Shown piece after piece: positions 26,870 to 35,578 of a stretch of 64,000 nucleotides of DNA. Source of the stretch: Lachnospiraceae bacterium (GTDB lineage Bacteria > Bacillota_A > Clostridia > Lachnospirales > Lachnospiraceae). Position 1 is the stretch's first letter, and the number at the start of each line of letters is the position of its first letter. Position numbers and translations under genes: made by a program. Where the stretch lies: positions 22,081 to 86,080 of the forward strand of contig JAETQR010000014.1 of assembly GCA_021770615.1 (NCBI GenBank), in the 5' to 3' direction. The notes beneath the pieces are model-generated. The model saw only the letters and a program-made list of their open reading frames with translations. It did no database searches and was not told the origin of the DNA.

Positions 26870-27856
26870 TTAAAACCGGAATACCGTATCAAAATTTCTG
26901 AGCACCTTAAAATTACCCTGTGCCGACAGATCTCCTGACATAAAAGCATTCTGGAATGGTTTCTCCCCGGACAGTATTTCATTAAATATCCCGCTTTTTG
27001 TCTTCGCTGTTACATCCGGATTGTCCACACTGCCAAAATAGCAGTTTAATTTATCATTATTGATATTGATCACCAGACTTCTGTTCTCATCTGTGATATC
27101 GATCTGGAAGACCATTTTCATATCATCACTCGGCACAAAATGCTCCTTCAGTGCAATGATATATTTATCCGAATCCTCTTCTCCACCAAGCATCCCTTTA
27201 AATAAGTTTGCCAGTTCCTCAATATCCTCTTTCTGCTTTTTGACATAGTTATCATCGGATACGTAAGCTGACAACTGCTCACTCTCCTGAGGCGTGAGCG
27301 AAAGCGTACTGCTCCTCAGCACCGTCTTTTTCACCTGAGAGCTGCTATTGGGAAATGCAACCATCTTCTTGGAAATCGTACGGTAAAAATTCTCGGCACA
27401 TTTTTCGATCATGAGATTATAGTCCGGATTTGTCTCGAATTCCACATGGTTATCCACATATGCACAGATTCCTTCACAGGGCACTCCGCCTAACATCTCC
27501 CACGCTTTTATAAGCGCATGCTGCGCCTCTCTCTCCCCATACGTTGTGGCCATGACGACAGGGAGCATATAAATATGCTGTATATTTTCTTTGTCTCCAT
27601 AGAGCCAACAGGCATCCAGAAACTGCTGAAGATATCCTCCTATGCCAAGCCATTCCACAGAAGCAGCAAGAATGACCCCGTCTGCTTCTTTCAGTGTTTT
27701 GGGAAGAACCGAAATACTGCTTTTATCCTCATACAGGTTATATCGTTCCACATTTACACGGAGTTCATCCAGAACCTGTGTTATTTTATCTATCGTAAAT
27801 AATGTCGGATCGTCGATCAGTCCCCGCCCTCCATAATAAATATTTACTCTCATCAT
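26870..27856 (-). CDS. flavodoxin-like / SCP2-like fusion protein
   Basis: A 328-aa two-domain protein. Residues ~1-170 look like an NADPH-dependent FMN reductase/flavodoxin fold (ADGVILAASVEWLGIGGYLQ, VVMATTYGERE). The C-terminal ~110 residues (FQIDITDENRSLVININNDK, GIFNEILSGEKPFQNAFMSG, DLSAQGNFKVLRNFDTVF) match SCP2 sterol-carrier-like domains, which bind lipids. Redox enzyme with a lipid-binding tail is the likely reading; substrate unknown. Its ATG overlaps the rhomboid stop (ATGA). Confidence 0.85.
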   Translation of the reverse strand: MMRVNIYYGGRGLIDDPTLFTIDKITQVLDELRVNVERYNLYEDKSSISVLPKTLKEADGVILAASVEWLGIGGYLQQFLDACWLYGDKENIQHIYMLPVVMATTYGEREAQHALIKAWEMLGGVPCEGICAYVDNHVEFETNPDYNLMIEKCAENFYRTISKKMVAFPNSSSQVKKTVLRSSTLSLTPQESEQLSAYVSDDNYVKKQKEDIEELANLFKGMLGGEEDSDKYIIALKEHFVPSDDMKMVFQIDITDENRSLVININNDKLNCYFGSVDNPDVTAKTKSGIFNEILSGEKPFQNAFMSGDLSAQGNFKVLRNFDTVFRF

Positions 27857-28485
27857 ATCACCTGTTCCTTTCTATCCGTAAACATGTTTTTTATCATACA
27901 CATGATAACACAGATCAGAAAGCCTGCCAAAAAACCTCCCACATGGGCTGTGTTATCAATTCCGGAATCCTGCATGCCACTATACAGGATCAAAACGACA
28001 TACAATAAAAACCGGAAAGCTTCCTTTTGCAGATTGTTTCTTCTATTTATAATGAGTACGACAAGAAGCGCCCCCATCAGACCATATATCGCACCCGAAG
28101 CGCCACATGACACCCTCTCATGATAACCGCTCATATTATAAAAAACTGACACAAGTCCTGCAAAAATACCCGAAAACATATAAATAAAGCAAAACCAACC
28201 CCGTCCGATCCGGTTCTCAAGGGCATAGCCAAGTACAACAAGAGAAATCATATTGTTTGCAAGATGCTCAAACCCAAAATGCAGAAAAAAATGGGTAAAG
28301 ACCCGGTAATACTCGTGCCCATCCAGAAAAGCCGGGCCATACATCGCTCCGGCGCTTATCATATAATCGGCGTCCAGACTCGACCCGTTCATCTCCGTAT
28401 AGAAAAAAGCGAGTATATTTGCCACGACCAAAAGCACCGTAATAAACGGAATCTTTTCATTTCCGGCCTTCTCCCTCAACCTCAC
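27853..28485 (-). CDS. rhomboid-family intramembrane serine protease
   Basis: A 210-aa polytopic membrane protein with about six membrane segments. The catalytic serine is in SCGASGAIYGLMG and the partner His in NTAHVGGFLAG; HLANNMISL supplies the family HxxxN-like region. It cleaves membrane-spanning substrates. The GTG at 28485 is chosen: GGAGG lies five bases upstream, and an in-frame ATG at 28536 would fall between the -35 and -10 of the promoter just upstream. First gene of the murG operon. Confidence 0.9.
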   Translation of the reverse strand: MRLREKAGNEKIPFITVLLVVANILAFFYTEMNGSSLDADYMISAGAMYGPAFLDGHEYYRVFTHFFLHFGFEHLANNMISLVVLGYALENRIGRGWFCFIYMFSGIFAGLVSVFYNMSGYHERVSCGASGAIYGLMGALLVVLIINRRNNLQKEAFRFLLYVVLILYSGMQDSGIDNTAHVGGFLAGFLICVIMCMIKNMFTDRKEQVI

Positions 28486-28526
28486 GGACACCTCCAGACT
28501 TGTCTCCAACTGCAAAATATGATAGT

Positions 28527-28555
28527 ATTGTACCATATTTTATAAAAATAGTCCA
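28527..28555 (-). promoter_or_regulatory. promoter of the rhomboid-murG operon
   Basis: Leftward TGGACT, 17-base spacer, TACAAT, about 40 bases before the GTG start. Confidence 0.6.
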
Positions 28556-28571
28556 CAGCATATCTGCCTGC

Positions 28572-28834
28572 GCGTGGGAATCAATTTTGGCTGCTCGTAA
28601 TTTATAAGAATCGTGACATTTGTACAGTAGCGGGAATATTTCCTGACCAGGACCCGCTTGCGCTTAAAATAAACATGTAGCGGTACAAAGGCTGCAAGGT
28701 GCAAAAAAACGCACCTTATACGCAGCCTAAGGACCGACACGTTTATACGGTCCTTATCAGGAAATATTCCCGCTACTGTACGAAGCTTTGTCAGCTTTCC
28801 ATAAATTGCGAGCACCTAAAATTGATTCCCGTGT
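28572..28834. repeat. long imperfect inverted repeat (MITE-like or structured RNA)
   Basis: The left arm (about 28572-28654) reappears inverted at about 28748-28834 with roughly 75-80% identity, including exact stretches such as TACAGTAGCGGGAATATT. Further inward, ATAAACATGT/ACACGTTTAT, GGCTGC/GCAGCC and AGGTGC/GCACCT continue the pairing to a central loop of A-residues. The whole 260 bp could fold into one long stem. Confidence 0.8.
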
Positions 28835-28858
28835 GCCTGTGTTCAGAAAGGAATTCCC

Positions 28859-30271
28859 ATGGAAATAACTGTTCATGCGACGCCCGGAAATAAAAAGAAT
28901 ATACTTGATCTGATCGAAGAACAACATCATATTTCCCTGCCCTGCAACTGCCATGGCGCAAATACCTGTGGCGGCATGCAGTACGACTTCCCATGTTCCC
29001 TGATCCCCGAAGAGGATATCACCGTATCCATTCCCGAACGAAAGAATTTTCATGGCCTGTCTCTGGAAACATCCCAAAGTTTAGAATATATGCCAGACAC
29101 ACTCCTGATCGATCTTGGGACGACGACTGTGGCCATGGTGTATTATAACACGCTGCACCAGACAGTCTTTTATTCGGAAGTATTTCCGAATCCACAGCTT
29201 CCTTTTGGCTCAGATGTCATAAGCCGTATCAAATATGACGTACAGTTTCACGATGAACACGCATTAAAAAACTGCATTTGCGATGAACTCTCCAAACGAT
29301 ACGATACGGTTCTCGCCAAACACAAAAGTATCCATATCCAGACATGCCTGATCGGGGGAAACACGACTATGATCCATCTGCTCTGCGGCCTTTCCTTAAA
29401 AAGTATGATGGGTGCGCCATTTCTTCCGTGTCCTGACTCTTCTGTCAAATTTGAACAAAGATGTGGTGATACAGATGTTGTCCTTCTCCCATGGCTGTCC
29501 GCCTTTATCGGTGGTGATATCCTTTCGGGAATGCTTTATCTGGATTTTGACAAACGCTGCGATACCTGTCTTCTAGCCGATCTGGGAACAAATGGTGAAC
29601 TGGCTCTTTTATACAAAAATCACATCTATACGGCTGGGACGGCTGCCGGACCAGCGTTTGAAGGCAGCGGCCTGAAACATGGCTCACCTGCAATACCAGG
29701 CGCCATCTGTGATATCACACTTGGCAGGATCGTTCCACGTCTCCAGACGATCGGGAACAAACTGCCCACAGGAATCTGCGGAAGCGGCGCCATCAGCATC
29801 CTTTCCGAACTGCTCTCCTGCGGTTACATGGATTCCTCTGGTATTCTCACTCCGAAATTCCCGGAAGAAGGACTTGTGATCTGCAAAAGCAGGGAACTCG
29901 GAAATATCATTTTTACCTCAGATGATGTGCGCCAAATGCAGCTTGCTATCGCTGCGATCGGCGCCGGCATGGATGCTCTCTGTCACAGGGCCGGTATCAA
30001 AACCAGCCAGATCGATCATTTATATCTGGCTGGCGGACTGGGTTACCATATCAATATCCCGAAGGCCGCTATAACCGGATTGCTCTCTGACGTCAGTCTC
30101 TCAAACGTCACTGCTGTCGGAAACAGCTGTCTCCATGGGCTCGCTTCCCTGAGCGTTTCCCCCGATCTCCTCTGGGAGCGCACACGCCACATCCGGGATA
30201 TTTCAAATGAAATCATTCTCGCCGATGATGATTTCTTCCAAAGCCGGTTTATCCGTCATATGACTTACTGA
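28859..30271 (+). CDS. ASKHA-type corrinoid-activation (RamA/DUF4445-like) protein
   Basis: A 470-aa protein with a short N-terminal ferredoxin-like part (~1-65) and an ASKHA ATPase domain (LLIDLGTTTVAMVYY, IGGNTTMIHLLCG, CLLADLGTNGELAL, TAAGPAFEGSGLKHG, YLAGGLGYHI). Relatives use ATP to reductively reactivate corrinoid proteins. The N-terminal cysteines (C29, C31, C37, C46) do not keep the usual Cx5CxxC pattern: position 40 is Met. No corrinoid methyltransferase is nearby. AAAGGAA precedes the ATG; the 3' end overlaps the convergent FHA gene by seven bases. Confidence 0.83.
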   Translation: MEITVHATPGNKKNILDLIEEQHHISLPCNCHGANTCGGMQYDFPCSLIPEEDITVSIPERKNFHGLSLETSQSLEYMPDTLLIDLGTTTVAMVYYNTLHQTVFYSEVFPNPQLPFGSDVISRIKYDVQFHDEHALKNCICDELSKRYDTVLAKHKSIHIQTCLIGGNTTMIHLLCGLSLKSMMGAPFLPCPDSSVKFEQRCGDTDVVLLPWLSAFIGGDILSGMLYLDFDKRCDTCLLADLGTNGELALLYKNHIYTAGTAAGPAFEGSGLKHGSPAIPGAICDITLGRIVPRLQTIGNKLPTGICGSGAISILSELLSCGYMDSSGILTPKFPEEGLVICKSRELGNIIFTSDDVRQMQLAIAAIGAGMDALCHRAGIKTSQIDHLYLAGGLGYHINIPKAAITGLLSDVSLSNVTAVGNSCLHGLASLSVSPDLLWERTRHIRDISNEIILADDDFFQSRFIRHMTY

Positions 30272-31557
30272 TATAACTCTGCCCTATAGTATATGGAAGA
30301 AAGCCCGATCATATCCCCATTTTTAATTTTACACCGTTCCCATGGAACTAACTGTTTTTCATTAAGAAAAGTTCCATTTGTCGAATCCTGATCGATCAAA
30401 AACACACCCTCTTCTTCTATTACGATTTTGGCATGAAGCCGGCTTATTTCCCCATCCTCGATGATTCCATCTGATTTTACCGGGTTTTTTCCGATAAAAA
30501 ACGGACTATTCCTGACTTTTATTTCTTTTCTCTGCCAGTCATCCGGCACAAGATTCAGATGCCACATCGTATGGCCCTGTTTTTCCAGCACTACCGTCTC
30601 ATCCGGATCCACAGCATGAAGCACCACTGTTTTATCTATATCCGTAACCCTGTCTATATCCCTGTTTCGTCCCGGATTTTTCTCTTTTCCCTGATTTTCT
30701 GTCCTCTCCTTTCCCAGCAGATATCCTTCTGCCGCAACAAGAGCGATCACAAATACGACTGCTTTTTTTGTATCCAGCTCACCTGTCACCGGTTTTACAA
30801 GCAGACCGGATTTTATGACGACAGCCGTCAAAAAGATTCCGGCTATTAGAAAAAGAATGCATTTCCCCTTGCTTTTCATCTGTTTCCCGCGACCGTCTGC
30901 CTCCGCTCCAGAAGCGGCTTTTTGCTGGCCGGATTTCCCTTTTTCCGGAATCTGCTCCCTTTCTGGCTGCCTCTTTATGATTTGTTTCTGCATTGTCTGC
31001 TCCTGTGATATCTCCGCCTGTCTTCTCTCCGCGATAAAATCGGATAATTTTTTTAAATTAAAATGGCTGTCCCTGCTGATCCGGTGCATTCCATACACAA
31101 GAAAAACCAGCTCCTTGTCACGGTGATTCATCCTATCCATAAAATTTTCCAACAACTTGGAAATACCATCTGCCACATCGGAATCAAGGCCATCCAGATA
31201 TATGACCTTAAGCTGCTTCTTATCTTCATCATAAAACATATAGTCACTTCTAAGGAGCAGGTTTTTTCCTTCCAGAAAGTAGTCTGCGGACCGGCTTAAA
31301 ATATCAATGACCTGGCTGATCAGGGACAAAAGTTCCTGCGATGTAAAAACCCTTTTTTCAAACAGTTCAGAAACCGAAATCATATTTCCCACCGGATACA
31401 TAAACCGTGGCTCACTGTCTACATTATGTATCCGGGCGCCAATGATCCCTTCCACATCGTTATATTTAAGCATCTCCGCCCCAAAGTTCCCGCTGCCCGC
31501 TTCCATCGTGATCTTCACAAACCTTCCTGTAAGATCCTGAACGATATCAATCTTCAT
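30265..31557 (-). CDS. FHA-domain protein of the Tad-like pilus locus
   Basis: A 430-aa protein in three parts: an N-terminal domain (~1-175) of the type found with clostridial Tad loci (DUF6382-like, with YFLEGKNLLLRSDYMFYDED), a low-complexity Gln/Lys linker with a hydrophobic stretch (~232-275), and a C-terminal FHA phosphothreonine-binding domain (~345-430: FFIGKNPVKSDGIIEDGEIS, RLHAKI, DSTNGTFLNEKQL). It is the last gene of the block and probably senses or regulates pilus assembly; no Ser/Thr kinase is visible nearby. Confidence 0.85.
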   Translation of the reverse strand: MKIDIVQDLTGRFVKITMEAGSGNFGAEMLKYNDVEGIIGARIHNVDSEPRFMYPVGNMISVSELFEKRVFTSQELLSLISQVIDILSRSADYFLEGKNLLLRSDYMFYDEDKKQLKVIYLDGLDSDVADGISKLLENFMDRMNHRDKELVFLVYGMHRISRDSHFNLKKLSDFIAERRQAEISQEQTMQKQIIKRQPEREQIPEKGKSGQQKAASGAEADGRGKQMKSKGKCILFLIAGIFLTAVVIKSGLLVKPVTGELDTKKAVVFVIALVAAEGYLLGKERTENQGKEKNPGRNRDIDRVTDIDKTVVLHAVDPDETVVLEKQGHTMWHLNLVPDDWQRKEIKVRNSPFFIGKNPVKSDGIIEDGEISRLHAKIVIEEEGVFLIDQDSTNGTFLNEKQLVPWERCKIKNGDMIGLSSIYYRAELYQ

Positions 31558-31569
31558 ACCCTTCCTCCA

Positions 31570-32013
31570 TTATTTTAATAAATCTCTTCCCACTTCACTA
31601 TCCCACATATAATATGGCGGAAAAATCTTCTCATGTGATAAATGGATCTGCTTTCCGTTCTCCCCTGTCAACATCCTTTTAAGAAATGGAATCCGGATAT
31701 TGACATAGAACAGAATATCTGCTTCGACAGATAATATCTTTTTCTTCACAGACACCTTCCCGATCCGCGAGATCATCAGGTGCTCCTCCACATATTTCCT
31801 GAGAGCCGAAGCAGTTTCCGTTTCCTTCCACTCCTTTCCGTTTTCCACCGTCTCCTCCAAAAAACTCTCTCCAAGCGAATAAATCGCTGTCTGGTCATGG
31901 GCATACATCGACAAATAACAAATGCTAATAAGAACCCATATTGTGATACTCATAATAAAAACTGCTTCTACCGTAAAGGATGCCTTTTTCCTTTTTAACT
32001 GAATATTTCCCAT
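31570..32013 (-). CDS. TadE-like pseudopilin
   Basis: A 147-aa protein with short basic leader (GNIQLKRKKASFTVEAVF) and one hydrophobic segment, the TadE/TadG pseudopilin layout where Phe-Thr-Val-Glu follows the prepilin cleavage region. The ATG at 32013 has GGGGTGAT upstream and overlaps the end of the peptidase gene; the longer in-frame start would extend far into it. Confidence 0.8.
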   Translation of the reverse strand: MGNIQLKRKKASFTVEAVFIMSITIWVLISICYLSMYAHDQTAIYSLGESFLEETVENGKEWKETETASALRKYVEEHLMISRIGKVSVKKKILSVEADILFYVNIRIPFLKRMLTGENGKQIHLSHEKIFPPYYMWDSEVGRDLLK

Positions 32014-32444
32014 AGACACATCACCCCATATCCAACAAAAATAAACGGAACAAATGGTATCGTATCCTTTCTTCCCACACGCCGGAACAATAACAGGAAT
32101 ACTCCTGTCACAGCCGCTAGGATAAGAGATAGGAACAACAAAACTCCATTCCCCCAAAAACCAAGTATCACTCCGCTTACAACAAATACGATCCCATCGC
32201 CGATACCGATCTGTCCATGTGTGATCTTACTGAGCCCGATCAACAGTACCCCTTCGATCACACCGGCAAAAGCCAGATACCAAGCCGCCCCTCCGTGTGC
32301 GATCCGGCACATCTGACCCGCTGTTAACACCACTATCGTCACCACTGAAATTTCTATTTGTATTTCCTTTTTCCGCATGTCATAAACCGACATCAAAAAA
32401 AGATAAATAAATAATATGATATAACACGTTATTTCTATCGCCAT
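31995..32444 (-). CDS. second prepilin peptidase-like protein (A24 family)
   Basis: A 149-aa membrane protein with about five membrane segments. Two aspartates fit the A24 aspartic peptidase pair: the one in SVYDMRKKEIQ and the one in GIGDGIVF (GxGD). It would cleave leader peptides of the nearby pilins. The ATG at 32444 has GAAGGG upstream; an ATG at 32462 has none. A second A24 peptidase lies at 39622-40107, so the locus has two. Confidence 0.82.
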   Translation of the reverse strand: MAIEITCYIILFIYLFLMSVYDMRKKEIQIEISVVTIVVLTAGQMCRIAHGGAAWYLAFAGVIEGVLLIGLSKITHGQIGIGDGIVFVVSGVILGFWGNGVLLFLSLILAAVTGVFLLLFRRVGRKDTIPFVPFIFVGYGVMCLWEIFS

Positions 32445-32446
32445 TT

Positions 32447-33196
32447 CTAATCCCTTCCGCATTTTGAACAGGGCAGTCTCCCTCCTGCTTCTGACAAAGT
32501 AATTTTCTGTATACTTCTTTTTATTTTGTTACATGTTCTGCTGATATGAAAACGATTCCCATAATTGCAGATAAATACATTCTGTGCACCAGAAAAAGAG
32601 GTATGGCGGCAACAACCTTCGCACGCATAGTACTTTGCCCCTCCTTCGCTTCTTAAATGCTCCAGATCACTATACTTCACTTGCGATATAGTGAGTTTGA
32701 GATAAGAACATTCCAGACTCTTATGATATACATTTCCCGTTTTGGTAATGTAAACAATTTCCTCTCCCTCCACATCATCCGCTTCCATCCTTGTCTCTAC
32801 TCCGGTAAACGCCCTCGTCCGGTATCTATGACTGAAATAAAACCTTTTATGCGAAATGACTGGAAAGGGAACCCGGATGCTATAATCGGCTATGAGATCA
32901 ATTTCATCTGTTTCCGGAACAAACCGGGAGCGCAACATACTGATTTTTCCTCCGCTCTCTCCTGCATACCGAACCATCTTTCCGGTCATGTACGCTTTAC
33001 TTACCACCGCCTCCGCCCGGGATGCTGCATACTCCACAGACAGTTCTCTCCCTGTCCTTACAAGCGCCTGTTCTACGGTTTCTTCATATAAAAGCAACTT
33101 ATTGATGTAAATAATACAAAGCGCTGCAAACAGAAACAGCGGAAGAACAAGGGCTGCCTCTACGGTAAGAGATGCTGTACTATATTCTCTGCTCAA
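32447..33196 (-). CDS. TadE-like protein with duplicated His/Cys metal-binding-like motif
   Basis: A 249-aa protein. The N-terminus (ASLTVEAALVLPLFLFAAL) is TadE-like: leader plus one membrane segment. Residues ~147-249 hold two copies of a H-x4-C-...-C-x2-C pattern: H158, C163, C192, C195 (plus C196) and H217, C222, C243, C246, probably zinc-binding. The start appears to be TTG with GAAGGG upstream. First gene of the second block of the pilus locus, behind a long hairpin. Confidence 0.83.
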   Translation of the reverse strand: MSREYSTASLTVEAALVLPLFLFAALCIIYINKLLLYEETVEQALVRTGRELSVEYAASRAEAVVSKAYMTGKMVRYAGESGGKISMLRSRFVPETDEIDLIADYSIRVPFPVISHKRFYFSHRYRTRAFTGVETRMEADDVEGEEIVYITKTGNVYHKSLECSYLKLTISQVKYSDLEHLRSEGGAKYYACEGCCRHTSFSGAQNVFICNYGNRFHISRTCNKIKRSIQKITLSEAGGRLPCSKCGRD

Positions 33197-33258
33197 AATA
33201 TCCCTTCTTTCCCGGCTTTTATAAACCGCTTTTTAAACCGTCTCCTGCAAAAAGGGGC

Positions 33259-33357
33259 TCAAGATGGGAAAGGGTACTCTATTTCATATGTATGATCGGC
33301 GGTTTCCTCCTTACTTTGGTAGTTATTTTTTTCATAGAATACCCTTTCCCACCTTGA
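33259..33357. repeat. inverted repeat between the two blocks of the pilus locus
   Basis: CAAGATGGGAAAGGGTACTC at 33260 and its near-perfect inverse ending at 33357 make a 24-bp stem with two G-T-type mismatches and a ~50-base loop. On the minus strand the right flank reads CCCCTTTTTG, so it could act as an attenuator or processing site within the operon. Confidence 0.7.
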
Positions 33358-33389
33358 TATGGCTGCGTCCCCATTAACCCCTGAAAATG

Positions 33390-35390
33390 TCATTCCGTAA
33401 CATAAGCGGCCTGCAGGCTCACCTCCTGCCCAAACCAGTTTCTCTCCCGGTTCAGAACATTTTGAATGAATGGAAGCCGAAAAAATTTTGTGGAAAAAGA
33501 GAATGCCCCCTTGACGCAGAAGGAACTCACACAGATTCCCAGATTAAATCCCTTAAAATAATTATCCTTTATGTTCCATTCCATAAGATCCATCATCCGG
33601 CAACATGTATCCTGGCTTCCGTTTGCAAGCATAAACAGCATTAAATACTGCTCATACCCAAATCCCTTTCCACCAGAATCCGGAAATCCTTTCACCTTAT
33701 CCATAATAAACTGGTGATCGATCCGGTAAAGATCCGGAAATTCCACAACTATATCCTTTTCTGTCTTTAACAGTGACACCTTTTTATCCTGCAGAAGCGC
33801 CGCCACATCCACGAAAGACTCTGACATTCCCCACAGCACGATAAACAGTGTCTGCGTGAAACGGACAAGTGGTTCCAACCCGGTAAAGCCGACTACCGCT
33901 AATGCCGCCGCGTGCGCTGTCTCTCTTTTCGCAGAAGACGAAAATATCAAAGCTGTATTTACGACGGTTCTTACCAGTACCAGCCGGTTTATGACCTGCT
34001 CCAGATTTTCTTTGTCACTCCCTTCCCCGCATACGATATATTCCCATTCATAATCCAGACGTTTTTCCATTGTTCCCACTGGATGGGAAACACTGGAGAA
34101 AAACTTTTTGAGATATTCAAAAAGAAGATGATCTGTCATGGAAATCCCTGTGATATCCTTTACTGCGCCCTGAAGATTTACCTCTTCTTCCTCTGCAAAG
34201 TCCTGCACATCCTTTGCATAATCCTCATCTTCCTTCCCCTTACCGCCATACAGTTTTTTATAATTATCTGCATGCTCCGTTTTCTTTTCGGATATTTTTT
34301 CGGCGTCCTTTATGACAAGTTTGGATACTCCTCCGGATATTGCATTCTTAAACAAATCCATCGGGTTCTCTGCACCGCCCTCTTCTCCAATTCCCGAATA
34401 GTCAAATGTAACACCTGATGTCGCATACTCCTTCCAGAGCTGTTTTAGTTCAGATACATTTTCTTTCGTAAGAGATTTTTCCAATATATTTTCTGTCTCT
34501 CTCAGTATCCGCAGATTAGAATCCAAAAAAGCTGCTACATCGTTACCCAGATTCAGTTTTGAGAGTTCCCCACCGAGATCCTTTACGATCTGTAGTGCCT
34601 GTTCCGCCCTTTGGGCGGCCTGTTTCACCTGTTTCAAAAATGCATTTTTTTGCGCCGGATCCTGTGGAATCTGTTCGAGTACTTCCTCTGCATTTACCAG
34701 ATGCTTTTTTATCACTTTCCATACAGAAGCTTCCGTTATCCCAAAATCTTCTGCCCGGTACTCCCCGCAATAAAACATTTTTACAAAATAAGTATTTCCG
34801 GAAATCGTTCCATCCGAATACTTTACTCCATCAATGCATTCCATAAGTTCCAGTAGTCGTTCATCCAGTTCGGCCGCCTCTTTTTCCTCTTTCGCCTTCT
34901 TGTCAATTTCACTGGCGGAGTCGCCGATCCCCTCTACGGGCTTCATTTCTCCCCGGAATTTATCAAGGGCATCTGAGGTGATGCTCCTCTTCATATAATC
35001 CGTGATCTGACGTTTTAATTCCGCTCCACCATCATCACCCATATATTTTTTCTGCTCTGTCGTGACATCCGTGAGCGCCCCGTCATATAGATCCGTCCTT
35101 TCTGCCAGTCCCCCTTTTACCTCCAACGCATCCGCTGCATATTCTGCGATGCTCTGCTCAAATGATTTGCCGGCGTCCTCGATAAAAAACAGATGATACT
35201 CCTCATAAAGCGGCCTGCTGTATTCGGTCAAAAGACTGTCCGCAGCGGATCTTAAAATACGTCTGCCATAAACCCGGCACACCTTTCCTCTCGTCACCTC
35301 GACCATCGTACCTAAAAGTGCCATGATGATAAGCAGCGTCAGGGACAAAAAAACAGTAATACCCGCCGGTTGGTCATTTCTTGTTATCAT
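33390..35390 (-). CDS. large TadG/DUF5702-like pilus-locus protein
   Basis: A 666-aa protein anchored by one N-terminal membrane segment (GITVFLSLTLLIIMALLGTM) after a short leader, followed by a long, mostly helical and charged outside region (~60-500) and a more hydrophobic C-terminal third. It fits the DUF5702 proteins of clostridial Tad loci, thought to be TadG-like minor pilus components. The ATG at 35390 is used; a TTG six bases earlier has better spacing to GGGGAG. It overlaps the Flp1 gene end. Confidence 0.75.
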   Translation of the reverse strand: MITRNDQPAGITVFLSLTLLIIMALLGTMVEVTRGKVCRVYGRRILRSAADSLLTEYSRPLYEEYHLFFIEDAGKSFEQSIAEYAADALEVKGGLAERTDLYDGALTDVTTEQKKYMGDDGGAELKRQITDYMKRSITSDALDKFRGEMKPVEGIGDSASEIDKKAKEEKEAAELDERLLELMECIDGVKYSDGTISGNTYFVKMFYCGEYRAEDFGITEASVWKVIKKHLVNAEEVLEQIPQDPAQKNAFLKQVKQAAQRAEQALQIVKDLGGELSKLNLGNDVAAFLDSNLRILRETENILEKSLTKENVSELKQLWKEYATSGVTFDYSGIGEEGGAENPMDLFKNAISGGVSKLVIKDAEKISEKKTEHADNYKKLYGGKGKEDEDYAKDVQDFAEEEEVNLQGAVKDITGISMTDHLLFEYLKKFFSSVSHPVGTMEKRLDYEWEYIVCGEGSDKENLEQVINRLVLVRTVVNTALIFSSSAKRETAHAAALAVVGFTGLEPLVRFTQTLFIVLWGMSESFVDVAALLQDKKVSLLKTEKDIVVEFPDLYRIDHQFIMDKVKGFPDSGGKGFGYEQYLMLFMLANGSQDTCCRMMDLMEWNIKDNYFKGFNLGICVSSFCVKGAFSFSTKFFRLPFIQNVLNRERNWFGQEVSLQAAYVTE

Positions 35391-35562
35391 TTCCAATTAT
35401 GCTCCCCGAGTCCTCATCAAATGTCTCAAACGCTTTCTCCACCACGCCCGTGATCTTGTCTTTAAACAATAATACAAGTGCGATCAGGACGACAAGGATC
35501 AATATGATCTCCACGACTCCGATGCCCTCTTCCTCCTGCCAGAATTCAACAAAATACTTCAT
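35374..35562 (-). CDS. Flp1-type pilin
   Basis: A 62-aa prepilin: short leader with EEEGIGVVEIILILVVLIAL, the Glu after the cleavage site and a single hydrophobic helix, then a short polar tail (DEDSGSIIGNDNKK). This is the layout of Flp1-like type IVb pilins. It should be the main pilus subunit, cut by one of the A24 peptidases in this locus. Confidence 0.88.
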   Translation of the reverse strand: MKYFVEFWQEEEGIGVVEIILILVVLIALVLLFKDKITGVVEKAFETFDEDSGSIIGNDNKK

Positions 35563-35578
35563 ACTCTTTTCCTCCTAT

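Larger units (their letters stand above)
28486..28858. other. intergenic region with promoter and large inverted repeat
   Basis: About 370 bases between divergent genes; it holds the leftward rhomboid promoter and the ~260-bp imperfect inverted repeat at 28572-28834, and no credible coding sequence. Confidence 0.7.
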
